This document shows positions 19,826 through 30,463 of a DNA stretch of 64,000 nt, piece by piece (within the stretch, counting starts at the first letter, position 1; every line of letters starts with the position of its first letter). Made by a program: the position numbers and the translations under genes. The DNA lies in contig NZ_CP107548.1 of assembly GCF_025836975.1 (NCBI RefSeq), positions 1,736,001 through 1,800,000 of the forward strand. Direction: 5' to 3'. The stretch comes from Pollutimonas sp. M17 (GTDB lineage Bacteria > Pseudomonadota > Gammaproteobacteria > Burkholderiales > Burkholderiaceae_B). Below the pieces are notes generated by a model. The model saw nothing but the letters and a program-made list of their open reading frames with translations, was not told the DNA's origin and did no database searches.

Positions 19826-20584
19826 ATGCGCATACTGGTATCCAACGACGATGGCTACAACGCCCCGGGGCTGGAAGCGCTGGCGCAGTCCCTTAAAGGG
19901 CTGGGCGATCTTACGGTGGTGGCCCCTGAAACCAACTGCAGCGGTTCGTCGAACTCATTGACGCTGAACCGTCCGCTGTCGGTGCGGCAGGCCAACAACG
20001 GTTTTTATTATGTCAACGGGACGCCCTCCGACTGCGTGCACATCGCCTTGACGGGCCTGCTCGATTTTCGCCCCGACCTGGTCGTGTCGGGCATCAACAA
20101 CGGGGCCAATATGGGTGAAGACACCCTGTATTCGGGAACGGTCGCCGCCGCCACCGAGGGCTATCTGTTCGGCATTCCGGCCATTGCCTTTTCGCTCACG
20201 GAAAAAGGCTGGCAGCATATCGACGGCGCCGCGCGCATCGCGCGTCTCATCGTCGAGCGGCAAACCCTCGAACCCCTGTCCAGCCCGGTCCTGCTCAACG
20301 TCAATATCCCGGCCGTGCCGTTTGAAACCATCCAGGAGTTGCGCGTCACCCGGCTGGGCAAGCGCCATCCCTCCGAGCCCGTCGTCAAGAGCAGCACTCC
20401 CTATGGCGATCCGGTGTACTGGATAGGCCCCGTGGGGCGTGTGTCCGACTCCGCGTCCGACACCGACTTCGGCGCCATAGAGCAGCACGCCGTCTCGATT
20501 ACGCCTTTGCGATTCGACCTGACTCATCATGAGCAGTTAAGCCAGATCAGAGACTGGGCGGAGCCGCTATGCGCAAACCGGTAG
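19826..20584 (+). CDS. surE: 5'/3'-nucleotidase
   Basis: A 252-residue SurE phosphatase. The metal-binding acidic pair is D8-D9 in [11 protein letters not shown], followed by N-C-S-G-S-S-N-S-L and the later G-I-N-N-G-A-N-M-G. It hydrolyses nucleoside monophosphates and short polyphosphate. It is the first gene of surE-pcm-nlpD, a stress-survival cluster conserved in many gamma- and betaproteobacteria. A GGAAGG ribosome-binding site precedes the ATG. Its stop overlaps the proposed pcm start by 16 bases. Confidence 0.96.
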   Translation: MRILVSNDDGYNAPGLEALAQSLKGLGDLTVVAPETNCSGSSNSLTLNRPLSVRQANNGFYYVNGTPSDCVHIALTGLLDFRPDLVVSGINNGANMGEDTLYSGTVAAATEGYLFGIPAIAFSLTEKGWQHIDGAARIARLIVERQTLEPLSSPVLLNVNIPAVPFETIQELRVTRLGKRHPSEPVVKSSTPYGDPVYWIGPVGRVSDSASDTDFGAIEQHAVSITPLRFDLTHHEQLSQIRDWAEPLCANR

Positions 20585-21387
20585 CGCCTTTCCCCTTTGC
20601 CAGCGGCACCACGAACCGCTTCGGCCGGTCCAGCCTGGGCGGTGGGGTGTCGGCCGCCAACAGCAATACCCGCATCTTCGGCCCCGGCAACCCCGCGTCC
20701 AGCGCGCCGGCGGCGGGGCGGCGAGCTTCAACAATGGTCAACTTGGGCTTGAATTCCGAGCGTTCGCGCGGCATGATGATCCAGCGCCTGCGCAACCAGG
20801 GCATACAGGACGAAAGAGTGCTGGATGCCATGATGGCCGTGCCCCGGCATGTGTTCGTCGACGAGGGCCTGGCCAGCCGGGCCTACGAAGACGCGGCGCT
20901 GCCCATCGGGCACAGCCAGACCATTTCGCAGCCCTGGGTCGTGGCCCGCATGATTTCCGCCGTGTGCGAAAATCGCGTTCCGGTTAAAGTACTGGAAGTG
21001 GGCGCAGGCTGCGGTTATCAGGCGGCGGTGCTTGCCCAGTTCATCAAGGAAGTGCACGCCATCGAGCGTATACGCGGACTGTACGAGCTCGCACGCGAGC
21101 ACCTCAGGGCGCAGAAACTTATAGGTCGTGTCCGCCTCACCTTTGGCGATGGCATGGCAGGATTGCCCGGAATTGCGCCATTCGATGCCATCGTCATCGC
21201 GGCGGCCGGTATTAAAATTCCCCAGGCCTTGCTGGAACAGTTAGCCATTGGGGGTCGTTTGATCGCCCCGGAGGGGACAACGGCGCAGCGCCTGATTCTC
21301 ATCGAGCGTACCGGTGCCGCCACATGGCACCGTGAAGAGCTCGAATCGGTCCGCTTTGTCCCGCTTCGGCCAGGAACACAGTCTTAA
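20569..21387 (+). CDS. pcm: protein-L-isoaspartate O-methyltransferase
   Basis: A SAM-dependent methyltransferase that repairs isoaspartyl residues in aged proteins. The SAM loop [11 protein letters not shown] lies near residues 142-152, preceded by [10 protein letters not shown]. From the ATG at 20569 the protein is 272 residues, about 60 longer than E. coli Pcm. The extra N-terminal stretch is Gly/Ser/Ala rich and probably disordered, and an internal start at 20734 (M-V-N-L-G) is possible. It lies between surE and nlpD, overlapping the former. Confidence 0.94.
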   Translation: MRKPVAPFPFASGTTNRFGRSSLGGGVSAANSNTRIFGPGNPASSAPAAGRRASTMVNLGLNSERSRGMMIQRLRNQGIQDERVLDAMMAVPRHVFVDEGLASRAYEDAALPIGHSQTISQPWVVARMISAVCENRVPVKVLEVGAGCGYQAAVLAQFIKEVHAIERIRGLYELAREHLRAQKLIGRVRLTFGDGMAGLPGIAPFDAIVIAAAGIKIPQALLEQLAIGGRLIAPEGTTAQRLILIERTGAATWHREELESVRFVPLRPGTQS

Positions 21388-21404
21388 GCATTCAGGAGAG
21401 CCAC

Positions 21405-22184
21405 ATGCACGCAGGGACGTTTCGGTCTACCGCTCCGACACTTGAACACCCTAAACGCACATCCCGGTATTTGGTGCTTGGCGCCGTCATTGCCACCAGC
21501 ATTCTGGCTGGATGCGCATCCCGAACCACGCAGGCGCCTGTTACCGACATGTCGGGCGGCGCCGTGGCGCCGGCCGCCGGCGGCACCTATGTCGTCAAGG
21601 CGGGCGACACGCTGTACAAGATCGCCCAGGCCAACAACATCGAGGTGGCCGAGCTCACCCGCCTGAACAACATCAGCGATCCCAGCCAGCTGCGCATCGG
21701 GCAGGTGCTGCGGCTCGATTCGTCCGGCCCTGCGCCGGCGCCCGCCGTTGCCACGCCGGTCCCCGTCACGCCCGTCAAGCCGGTCGAGCCCACCAGCAGC
21801 GTCCGTGCCAGCGATGCTAACATCATCAACTGGGCGTGGCCGGCCACCGGGAAAATCATCCAGAGCTTCAATGCCAACACCAAGGGCATCGATATCGCCG
21901 GCGCCGCCGGCGACCCCGTGCTTGCAGCCGCGGACGGCAAGGTCATGTATGCCGGCAATGGCGTGCGCGGCCTGGGCAATCTCATTCTTCTCGGACACAG
22001 CGACGGCTTCATCACCGCCTATGCCCATAATCAGACGCTGCTTGTGAAGACCGGGGAGCAGATCAAGAAGGGCGCCAAGATCGCAGCCATCGGGCAGACC
22101 GACACCAGTTCGCCGCGCCTGCACTTTGAAATCCGCCGCCGCGGCACGCCGGTCAATCCCTTGTCCTACCTGCCCGCGCGATGA
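21405..22184 (+). CDS. nlpD: LysM/M23 lipoprotein, murein hydrolase activator NlpD
   Basis: A 259-residue lipoprotein with an N-terminal hydrophobic segment and the lipobox L-A-G-C near residue 36. A LysM domain (about 62-106) contains V-V-K-A-G-D-T-L-Y-K-I-A, a Pro/Val-rich linker follows, and the C-terminal domain is M23. That domain is degenerate: the metal-binding His is replaced in T-K-G-I-D-I-A-G, as in E. coli NlpD. It should therefore activate an amidase such as AmiC at the septum and not cut murein itself. The exonuclease gene overlaps its stop by four bases. Confidence 0.95.
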   Translation: MHAGTFRSTAPTLEHPKRTSRYLVLGAVIATSILAGCASRTTQAPVTDMSGGAVAPAAGGTYVVKAGDTLYKIAQANNIEVAELTRLNNISDPSQLRIGQVLRLDSSGPAPAPAVATPVPVTPVKPVEPTSSVRASDANIINWAWPATGKIIQSFNANTKGIDIAGAAGDPVLAAADGKVMYAGNGVRGLGNLILLGHSDGFITAYAHNQTLLVKTGEQIKKGAKIAAIGQTDTSSPRLHFEIRRRGTPVNPLSYLPAR

Positions 22185-22969
22185 CGCCGACCCTGGTCTT
22201 CGACCTGGAAACCATACCCGATGCCCAGGGCCTGCGGCGCCTGAATCCCGAATGGGATGCGGGCATGTCCGATACCCAGGTCATCGAGGCGGCGCTGGCC
22301 GCCCGGCGGGAATCCCACGGCACCGACTTCCTTCCCCTGCATTTGCACAAGGTGGCGGTAGTCGGCTGCGTGTTCCGGGACGACCAGGGTTTTCGCGTCA
22401 AGACCCTGGGCAACGCCGACGATCCCGAGGCCGTGCTGCTGGCGGGCTTCTTCAAGACCATAGAGCGCTATACGCCCAGGCTGGTCAGCTGGAACGGTTC
22501 GGGCTTCGACCTGCCCGTGCTGCATTACCGCAGCCTGATCCACGCCGTTCCCGCTCCGCGCTATTGGGACACCGGCGAGGACGACCGGGATTTCAAGTTC
22601 AACAACTACATCAGCCGCTATCACAATCGCCACGTCGACCTGATGGATCTGCTGGCCAAGTACAACGGTCGCGCCAATGCGCCGCTGGACGAGCTTGCCA
22701 AGCTCTGCGGTTTTCCGGGCAAACTGGGCATGGATGGCAGCCAGGTCTGGAAGGCCTGGTCCGAAGGCAAGGCCGATGAGGTCCGGGCCTATTGCGAAAC
22801 CGATGTGGTGAACACTTGGCTGGTGTATTGCCGTTTTCGCTACCTGAAAGGCGAACTGGACCGCATCGCCTACGACGCCGAAGTTCAACTGGTGCGCGAT
22901 ACCCTGCAGGCCAGCTCCGCGCCGCATTGGATCGAGTACATGGCCTCCTGGGGCGATGCTGCGTGTTAG
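22181..22969 (+). CDS. predicted PolB-like 3'-5' exonuclease
   Basis: A 262-residue DEDD-type exonuclease of the PolB-exonuclease-related family. The metal ligands are D8 and E10 in V-F-D-L-E-T-I-P, an Asp in S-W-N-G-S-G-F-D-L-P, and an Asp in Y-C-E-T-D-V-V-N. It would degrade DNA or RNA from the 3' end; the natural substrate is not known. It starts inside the nlpD stop codon, so it is translated as the last gene of surE-pcm-nlpD. In many relatives this position is occupied by rpoS. Confidence 0.92.
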   Translation: MTPTLVFDLETIPDAQGLRRLNPEWDAGMSDTQVIEAALAARRESHGTDFLPLHLHKVAVVGCVFRDDQGFRVKTLGNADDPEAVLLAGFFKTIERYTPRLVSWNGSGFDLPVLHYRSLIHAVPAPRYWDTGEDDRDFKFNNYISRYHNRHVDLMDLLAKYNGRANAPLDELAKLCGFPGKLGMDGSQVWKAWSEGKADEVRAYCETDVVNTWLVYCRFRYLKGELDRIAYDAEVQLVRDTLQASSAPHWIEYMASWGDAAC

Positions 22970-23079
22970 AACCGGCGTTTGAAACCGGCTGAAAAAATTC
23001 CGGCATGGCTTGAAACAGGGTGGAAACCGGTAGGCCCGCACAATGAAGGCTCCTAACGTCTTAAAAGGAATCTTCCCTC

Positions 23080-23706
23080 ATGCAGACCTCCAAGCTATCC
23101 GTATCCCTGAAGTTGGCCGCCGTGAGCGCCGCCCTGGCGGTTTGCGGCGCATCGTTTGCCGCAGCCGGCCCGGCCGCGGCCGCCTCCGGACAGGAAAACC
23201 CGGCCGCCGTGTCCGGCGCTCATGTGGACAAGGCGGGCAAGCATCACAAGTCCATGCATCGGCACATGCACCGCCATCTGCGCGACGCCGCCATGTGGGT
23301 GCCGGGCTATGGCCCCCTGGGCAAGGATTTCGTCCAATCGCTGGCCCTGAACGACAGCCAGAGCGCATTGCTGGATTCCGCAAAGGCCGAGCAGAAAGAA
23401 GTGCGCGCCCAACGGCGCCAGGCGATGAAGTCCTCCATGAAAGAGAAGGCCGAACAGGTCAAATCCGGGAAACTCGATCCTCGCGCAGCCTTGAAGCAAG
23501 GTGAACAGGCGCGGGAAAAGGCCCGTTCGGAACGCAGCAAGATCGACGAGAAATGGCTGGCCGTCTGGGATGCGCTGGACGCTACGCAGCAGCAGAAGGT
23601 GGCCGCTCACTTCAGCGAGCGCGCCGAGAAATTCGCCAAACACGCGGCGAAGCGCAAGGAGCACCGCCAGCAGGCCGCCCCGGCCGTCGAGAAAGCCTCT
23701 TCGTAG
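23080..23706 (+). CDS. Spy/CpxP-like periplasmic protein, His-rich
   Basis: A 208-residue exported protein. Residues 1-30 are a Sec signal peptide ending A-S-F-A-A-A. Seven histidines fall between residues 48 and 66 in an H-x-H style run. The rest is strongly helical and charged, with two LTXXQ-like motifs (L-N-D-S-Q and L-D-A-T-Q) that mark the Spy/CpxP group of periplasmic chaperones. A metal or envelope-stress role is inferred. It has its own AAAGGAA ribosome-binding site and a strong terminator, so it is monocistronic. The assignment is at fold level. Confidence 0.75.
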   Translation: MQTSKLSVSLKLAAVSAALAVCGASFAAAGPAAAASGQENPAAVSGAHVDKAGKHHKSMHRHMHRHLRDAAMWVPGYGPLGKDFVQSLALNDSQSALLDSAKAEQKEVRAQRRQAMKSSMKEKAEQVKSGKLDPRAALKQGEQAREKARSERSKIDEKWLAVWDALDATQQQKVAAHFSERAEKFAKHAAKRKEHRQQAAPAVEKASS

Positions 23707-23722
23707 GAGCATGCAGCGATCG

Positions 23723-23748
23723 AACCGGCCCGAGGGCCGGTTTTTTTT
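23723..23748 (+). terminator. rho-independent terminator
   Basis: Perfect eight-base stem AACCGGCC/GGCCGGTT (23723-23730 with 23735-23742), four-base loop and eight consecutive T from 23741. It ends the Spy-like gene 16 bases after its stop codon. Confidence 0.92.
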
Positions 23749-23778
23749 ACATGGAGCCGCCGTCAACGCGGCCGCATA

Positions 23779-24486
23779 TCACGGAGCGTCATGAAACGAC
23801 AGTTCCAGGCCGATTCGTTGTCCGCTGCGCACGCGGCTGACTGCGTGCTTGAGATTGACGCGGTAATAGCCCTTGCTGCCTTTGAGCGGCCGTTGCGCCG
23901 TGGCGATGACGGCGGCGTCCCCCCGCTGCAGAGGCAGAACCATCGGGCGTGACTGCATGCGCGGACGCTGTTCGGTCATCACGAACTCTCCGCCCGTGAA
24001 ATCCGTGCCTGCCGCGGCCAGCAGGGCGACCACTTGCATGGGAAATACATGCTCGCCCTCGCTTTGCCGGTGCAGCGCCATGTAGTCCGATTCACCCAGT
24101 CGACTCAGGTGGCTCAAGGGCCGGGTCTGGCCCGCTTCCCGATTGCGCTGCAGGAATTCCTCCAGTAGCGCCGGGTAGCGATAGGCCGCATCCAGCGCTT
24201 CGTTCCAGCGGTTGGCGATGGGAGCCAGATGCTCATAGAAGGCTTTGCGCCATGCCGCCAGGGGGTCGGGCAGGTCGCTTTGGAAGACATACAGATCGCC
24301 ACGCCCAAGGTCGAGTGACGACAGCGGTTCATGGCGCAGGGCTGCGTCGCCGCCGATCCGCTGTGCCAGGGCGTGTACCTGTTCGGGAGCGAGCAGACCG
24401 GGAAGCACGGCGTAGCCTTCGCTATCCATCTGGCCGGCGATGGCTGCCCAATCCAGGTTCTTCAATTCGGTCGAGGGTGGCATCAT
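23779..24486 (-). CDS. 2OG-Fe(II) oxygenase-fold protein
   Basis: A 235-residue protein of the prolyl-hydroxylase-like 2-oxoglutarate/iron superfamily. The double-stranded beta-helix core includes H-V-F-P-M-Q-V-V, F-T-G-G-E-F-V-M-T-E-Q-R-P-R-M-Q-S and the distal Fe ligand in N-L-K-H-A-V-S-R-V. The proximal H-x-D expected in the family reads H-R-Q here (A-L-H-R-Q-S-E-G-E-H), so the usual Asp ligand appears to be absent. If real, this changes or abolishes iron binding. It is convergent with the Spy-like gene; the start has two adjacent ATGs at 24486 and 24483. Confidence 0.82.
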   Translation of the reverse strand: MMPPSTELKNLDWAAIAGQMDSEGYAVLPGLLAPEQVHALAQRIGGDAALRHEPLSSLDLGRGDLYVFQSDLPDPLAAWRKAFYEHLAPIANRWNEALDAAYRYPALLEEFLQRNREAGQTRPLSHLSRLGESDYMALHRQSEGEHVFPMQVVALLAAAGTDFTGGEFVMTEQRPRMQSRPMVLPLQRGDAAVIATAQRPLKGSKGYYRVNLKHAVSRVRSGQRIGLELSFHDAP

Positions 24487-24759
24487 CGGAAAACCTTGTT
24501 CAAGCCGGGACTTCGGCGCCGGCGCTTTTGCTTCATGTCCCGACGGCAGCCCGGACAGCCATTATCGCGCCATCGCCCTGGTACGCAGTCTAGCGATCGG
24601 CGCCTACATTGAAACTCCGATTCCTGCGGTCGAGTTCGAGACCGGATGCCTGGAACCCGGAGCGAAACGGGCGATTCATTGTTCGGGCCTGCCACGGCGA
24701 TGCGGGCGCCGTCCGCATCCGGGTAAAATTCGGGCCTGCTTTCTAGGATTTTCCGGATA

Positions 24760-26073
24760 ATGACGCTTGAAGTATTTGATATAGAGTCGCTCGACCTTGA
24801 AGCGCGGGGCATTGCCCGCCGCGAGGGCAAGGTCGTATTTGTGGACGGCGCGCTGCCGGGTGAAAAGGTATTGGCCAGCATAAGCCGGCAAAAAGCCACC
24901 TACGACACGGCCAGGCTGGAGCGGGTGCTCAAGCCCTCGCCGCAGCGCACGGAACCGCCCTGTCCCTATTTCGGGGTCTGCGGGGGCTGCGCCATGCAGC
25001 ATCTGGAGCCGGCCGCCCAGGTGGCGGTGAAACAGCGCGTCCTCGAGGATGCGCTGGGGCATATCGGCAAGGTGCAGCCCGCCATGGTATTGCCGCCCTT
25101 GCACGGCCCCACTTTCGGCTATCGCTATCGCGCCCGCCTGTCGGTCCGGCATGTGGCCAAGAAGGGCGGCGTCCTGGTGGGCTTTCGCGAGCGCCGCGGC
25201 AGCTACGTGGCCGACATCAGGGAATGCAGGGTCTTGCCGCCGCATGTCTCTGGCATGTTGCTGCCTTTGCGCGAGTTGATCGGCTCACTGTCGCGCCCCG
25301 ACCGGTTTCCGCAGATTGAAGTCGCGGTCGGAGACCGCACAACAGCCTTGCTGCTGCGCCACATGGAAGCGCTGACGCCGTCGGACGTCGCCTTGCTGAG
25401 GGAGTTCGCCGCCCGCCACGACGTGACTTGGTGGCTGCAGTCCAAGGGGCCTGAAACAGTGCGTCCGCTGGATGCCGAAGACGCCGACAAGCTGGCCTAT
25501 GCCTTGCCCGAGTTCGGCCTGCGCATGCCTTACCGCCCGACCGATTTCACCCAGGTCAACCATGCCATCAACCGCACGCTGATATCCAAGGCCATCGGCC
25601 TGCTGGATGTGCAGCCCGAGGACCGGGTCGCCGACCTGTTTTGCGGATTGGGCAATTTCACCTTGCCCCTGGCTACCCGCGCGGCCAGTGCGGTGGGGGT
25701 GGAAGGCAGCTCGGCCCTGACGGAAAGGGCCATGGAAGCGGCCCGCCGGCACGGCCTGGAGGACAAGACCCGTTTTGCGACCTTGAATCTGTTCGAGGTG
25801 GACGTGCAATGGCTGCGGGATCTGGGGCGCTTCGATCGCGTGCTGATCGATCCGCCTCGCGAAGGCGCCGAATCGGTGGCGCGGGCGCTTGCGGCGCTGG
25901 CCCCCGCGGAAAGGCCCCGGCGCATCGTCTATGTGTCCTGCAGCCCCGCCACGCTGGCGCGCGATGCGGGAATACTGGTGCACGAGGGCGGCTATAGCTT
26001 GCAGAGCGCGGGAGTGATCAATATGTTCCCGCACACCGGCCATGTGGAATCAATAGCCGTGTTCGATGCCTGA
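24760..26073 (+). CDS. rlmD: 23S rRNA (uracil(1939)-C(5))-methyltransferase
   Basis: A 437-residue RumA-type enzyme. The N-terminal TRAM domain is followed by an iron-sulfur site with C68, C74 and C77 (C-P-Y-F-G-V-C-G-G-C) and a fourth Cys in R-E-C-R-V-L-P. The SAM domain has D-L-F-C-G-L-G-N-F, and the catalytic Cys lies in V-S-C-S-P-A-T-L-A-R-D. It methylates U1939 of 23S rRNA using SAM. It is convergent with argH; a stem-loop separates the two. Confidence 0.95.
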   Translation: MTLEVFDIESLDLEARGIARREGKVVFVDGALPGEKVLASISRQKATYDTARLERVLKPSPQRTEPPCPYFGVCGGCAMQHLEPAAQVAVKQRVLEDALGHIGKVQPAMVLPPLHGPTFGYRYRARLSVRHVAKKGGVLVGFRERRGSYVADIRECRVLPPHVSGMLLPLRELIGSLSRPDRFPQIEVAVGDRTTALLLRHMEALTPSDVALLREFAARHDVTWWLQSKGPETVRPLDAEDADKLAYALPEFGLRMPYRPTDFTQVNHAINRTLISKAIGLLDVQPEDRVADLFCGLGNFTLPLATRAASAVGVEGSSALTERAMEAARRHGLEDKTRFATLNLFEVDVQWLRDLGRFDRVLIDPPREGAESVARALAALAPAERPRRIVYVSCSPATLARDAGILVHEGGYSLQSAGVINMFPHTGHVESIAVFDA

Positions 26074-26126
26074 GCCCTGAGGGGCCCTTCGCCATGCTGC
26101 CTGACGCGGCGCGGCGGCTGCGGCTT

Positions 26127-26154
26127 CCGGCTTGACGCCTGACCGTCAAGCCGG
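26127..26154. terminator. bidirectional stem-loop between rlmD and argH
   Basis: An eleven-base perfect stem (CCGGCTTGACG at 26127-26137 with CGTCAAGCCGG at 26144-26154, six-base loop) lies between two convergent genes. It lacks a T run, so its termination strength is uncertain. Confidence 0.55.
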
Positions 26155-26165
26155 AGGCAAAAGGC

Positions 26166-27590
26166 TCAGGTTTCGGCGGTGCCGTCCAGAACCCGCTGGG
26201 CTTCCAGCCTGACGCGCTCGGGCGCCGTGCCGCCTATATGCTTGCGGGCGGCCACGGAGCCTTCCAGGGTCAGCACCTGATAGACGTCTTGTTCGATCAG
26301 AGCATGGAAGCCTTGCAGTTCTTCCAGGGGCAGGTCGGCCAGATCGCAGCCGCGTTCCTCGCAGGCGCGCACGGCATGGGCGACGGTTTCATGCGCATCG
26401 CGGAAGGGCACGCCCTTTTTGACCAGGTAGTCGGCCAGGTCGGTGGCGGTGGCGAAGCCTTGCAGGGCGGCGGCGCGCATGGCGTCGGCCTTGACGCGTA
26501 TGCCGCCCACCATGTCCACGAAGATGGTCAGGGTGTCGCGTATGGTGTCGGCCGAATCGAACAGGCCTTCCTTGTCTTCCTGGTTGTCCTTGTTGTAGGC
26601 CAGGGGCTGGCCTTTCATCAAGGTCAGCAGGGCGATCAGGTGGCCGTTGACGCGGCCCGTCTTGCCCCGGGCCAGTTCAGGCACGTCGGGGTTCTTCTTT
26701 TGCGGCATGATGGAGCTGCCGGTGCAGAAGCGGTCGGCCAGGTCGATGAAGCCCACGCGCGGGCTCATCCACAGCACCAGTTCTTCCGACAGCCGCGAGA
26801 TATGGGTCATGATCAGGGCCGCGGCCGCGCAGAACTCGATGGCGAAGTCGCGGTCGGACACGGCGTCGAGCGAATTGCGGCAGACCTCGTCGAAGCCCAG
26901 CGTGCGCGCGACGCGTTCGCGGTCGATGGGATAAGAGGTGCCGGCCAGGGCGGCGGCGCCCAGCGGCAGGCGGTTGACGCGCTTGCGGCAGTCGGCCAGG
27001 CGCTCGGCGTCGCGGCCGAACATTTCCGCATACGCCAGCAGGTGGTGGCCGAACGTGACGGGCTGGGCCACTTGCAGGTGCGTGAAGCCCGGCAGGATGG
27101 TCGACGCGTGTTCAAGTGCCAGCTCGGCCAGCTTGCCGCGCAATTGGCGCAGCAGGCCGATGGCGATGTCGATTTCGTTGCGCAGCCACAGGCGGATGTC
27201 GGTGGCGACCTGGTCGTTGCGCGAGCGCCCGGTATGCAGGCGCTTGCCGGCATCGCCGATGAGCTCCACCAGGCGTTTTTCTATGTTCAGGTGCACGTCT
27301 TCCAGGTCCAGCGACCAGACGAAGGCGCCCGAGCCGATTTCTTCCAGGATGCGGGCCATGCCTTTCTCGATGGAAGCCTTGTCATCGCCGCTGATGATGC
27401 CTATGGATTCGAGCATGTCGGCGTGGGCCAGCGAGCCCTGGATGTCGAAGGCGGCCATGCGCTGGTCGAAATCGACCGACGCGGTATAGCGCTTGACCAG
27501 ATCGGATACGGGCTCGGAGAAACGGGCGGACCAGGCCTGAGCCTTGTTCGCAAACTGGTCCTGATGTTCGGGGGAAGTGTTATTTGGCAT
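26166..27590 (-). CDS. argH: argininosuccinate lyase
   Basis: A 474-residue member of the fumarase/aspartase superfamily that splits argininosuccinate into arginine and fumarate, the last step of arginine synthesis. The superfamily signature [12 protein letters not shown] lies near 288-299. The N-terminal K-A-Q-A-W-S-A-R-F and the [10 protein letters not shown] segment (active-site region) are intact. Length is normal. It stands apart from other arginine genes and is divergent from the mechanosensitive channel gene, with 74 bases between starts. Confidence 0.97.
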   Translation of the reverse strand: MPNNTSPEHQDQFANKAQAWSARFSEPVSDLVKRYTASVDFDQRMAAFDIQGSLAHADMLESIGIISGDDKASIEKGMARILEEIGSGAFVWSLDLEDVHLNIEKRLVELIGDAGKRLHTGRSRNDQVATDIRLWLRNEIDIAIGLLRQLRGKLAELALEHASTILPGFTHLQVAQPVTFGHHLLAYAEMFGRDAERLADCRKRVNRLPLGAAALAGTSYPIDRERVARTLGFDEVCRNSLDAVSDRDFAIEFCAAAALIMTHISRLSEELVLWMSPRVGFIDLADRFCTGSSIMPQKKNPDVPELARGKTGRVNGHLIALLTLMKGQPLAYNKDNQEDKEGLFDSADTIRDTLTIFVDMVGGIRVKADAMRAAALQGFATATDLADYLVKKGVPFRDAHETVAHAVRACEERGCDLADLPLEELQGFHALIEQDVYQVLTLEGSVAARKHIGGTAPERVRLEAQRVLDGTAET

Positions 27591-27664
27591 AGTGGCAAGA
27601 TTATAAGGGACGGCGCTAAGTTATATTAGATGGCCCTGGAACGACAAGAGATAAAGCGGGATCG

Positions 27665-29381
<1,717 letters not shown>

Positions 29382-29433
29382 CTCCGCAAGGCCGGGCGCC
29401 ATGTGTGCGCCGCATCCGGCAAAGGCCTGAGGC

Positions 29434-29976
29434 ATGGCGCTGCGAGCCACCATCTTCAAGCTGGACCTGCATGTGGCCGACATGGATCGCGGCTATTACG
29501 GCAGCCATGCGCTGACGCTGGCGCGGCATCCCTCGGAAACCGACGAGCGCATGATGCTGCGCGTCCTGGCCTTTGCGCTGTATGCCGACGAAGGCCTGGC
29601 CTTCACGCGCGGGCTCAGCACCACCGACGAGCCCGCGCTTTGGCACAAGGACCTGACGGGTTCCATCCTGAACTGGATAGAGCTGGGCCATCCGGACGAG
29701 CGGCGCCTGCTGCAGGCCGGCGGCAAATCGGAGCGGGTCGTGGTGTTCTGCTACGGAGGGCACGCCAGCCAGGTCTGGTGGCAGGGCGCGCAGGCGGCTG
29801 TGGCACGCATCAGGAACCTGAGCGTGCTGTCGGTCAGTCCGGCCGCCGTCCAGGCACTGGCAGGTTTTGCTCAGCGCGCCATGACCTTGCACGTGACCAT
29901 ACAAGAGGGCGCCGTGCTGGTGGCTTCGGACAGCGACAGCCTGGTCGTCGAGATCGACACCTGGCGCGCGGGCTAG
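29434..29976 (+). CDS. yaeQ: YaeQ family protein
   Basis: A 180-residue YaeQ protein, starting M-A-L-R-A-T-I-F-K-L-D-L and including H-P-S-E-T-D-E-R-M-M-L-R and the P-D-E-R-R-L-L-Q-A segment. The structure of the family is related to PD-(D/E)XK nucleases. E. coli and Salmonella YaeQ were once linked to suppression of rfaH mutants, but the function is unresolved. It begins 52 bases after the PII gene and is the last gene before the 787-base non-coding stretch. Confidence 0.93.
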   Translation: MALRATIFKLDLHVADMDRGYYGSHALTLARHPSETDERMMLRVLAFALYADEGLAFTRGLSTTDEPALWHKDLTGSILNWIELGHPDERRLLQAGGKSERVVVFCYGGHASQVWWQGAQAAVARIRNLSVLSVSPAAVQALAGFAQRAMTLHVTIQEGAVLVASDSDSLVVEIDTWRAG

Positions 29977-30069
29977 AGCATTTTCGGTTCAGGTGTTTAC
30001 ATGTTTCAAAGCGCTGCGTCGGGCAAGTGCCACGAACACTACCTCTGCGCCAAACTTGCTCTCGTACAC

Positions 30070-30231
30070 GCGGGCGGGGTGGGGGTGAAGGCCGTTGGGC
30101 CCGCGTGGCCGGTTCGGTGCCCCGCGCGCCGAACATCGCATCGTCTTGCTCGTCCGCCCATGCGGGCTGCCTTCGCCTACGACGCGCTCGGCCCCGAAGG
30201 GCCCGCCGGCCTTCACCCCCACCCCGCCCGC
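30070..30231 (+). repeat. palindromic repeat element, copy 1
   Basis: A 162-base unit bounded by a perfect 24-base inverted repeat (30070-30093 with 30208-30231). Inside are further hairpins: GTTCGG/CCGAAC (30111-30134) and GCCC/GGGC around ATGC. The core carries a segment of about 20 bases, ATCGTCTTGCTCGTCCGCCC, shared almost exactly with copy 2 in inverted orientation. No terminal duplication of the flanking sequence is evident. Confidence 0.8.
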
Positions 30232-30463
30232 TGCATCTTGGAATAGTGCCTGGCTGTTGGGGCGTCTTGGGTGCTTGGCCTTTTTGCGTTTCGTGATCTT
30301 CAGTCAGAAAGACGTTGTGCGCTCGCCCTGGCGCGGCCCGCCAGCCGGGCCGCTTGGGGCTTCGGACTGTGATCCTCGTGCTTGCTCAAACCCGACTGCG
30401 CGCTGCCATTCCAACCCAAAGGGGCCATCGTGCCAACAGTGAAACATGCCTCATTGTCGCAGT

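Noticed and set aside
24483-24899. 139-codon frame on the minus strand across the rlmD start
   Set aside because: It overlaps the N terminus of rlmD, has an Arg/Ser/Pro-rich composition and no domain; rlmD starts at its family-conserved position.
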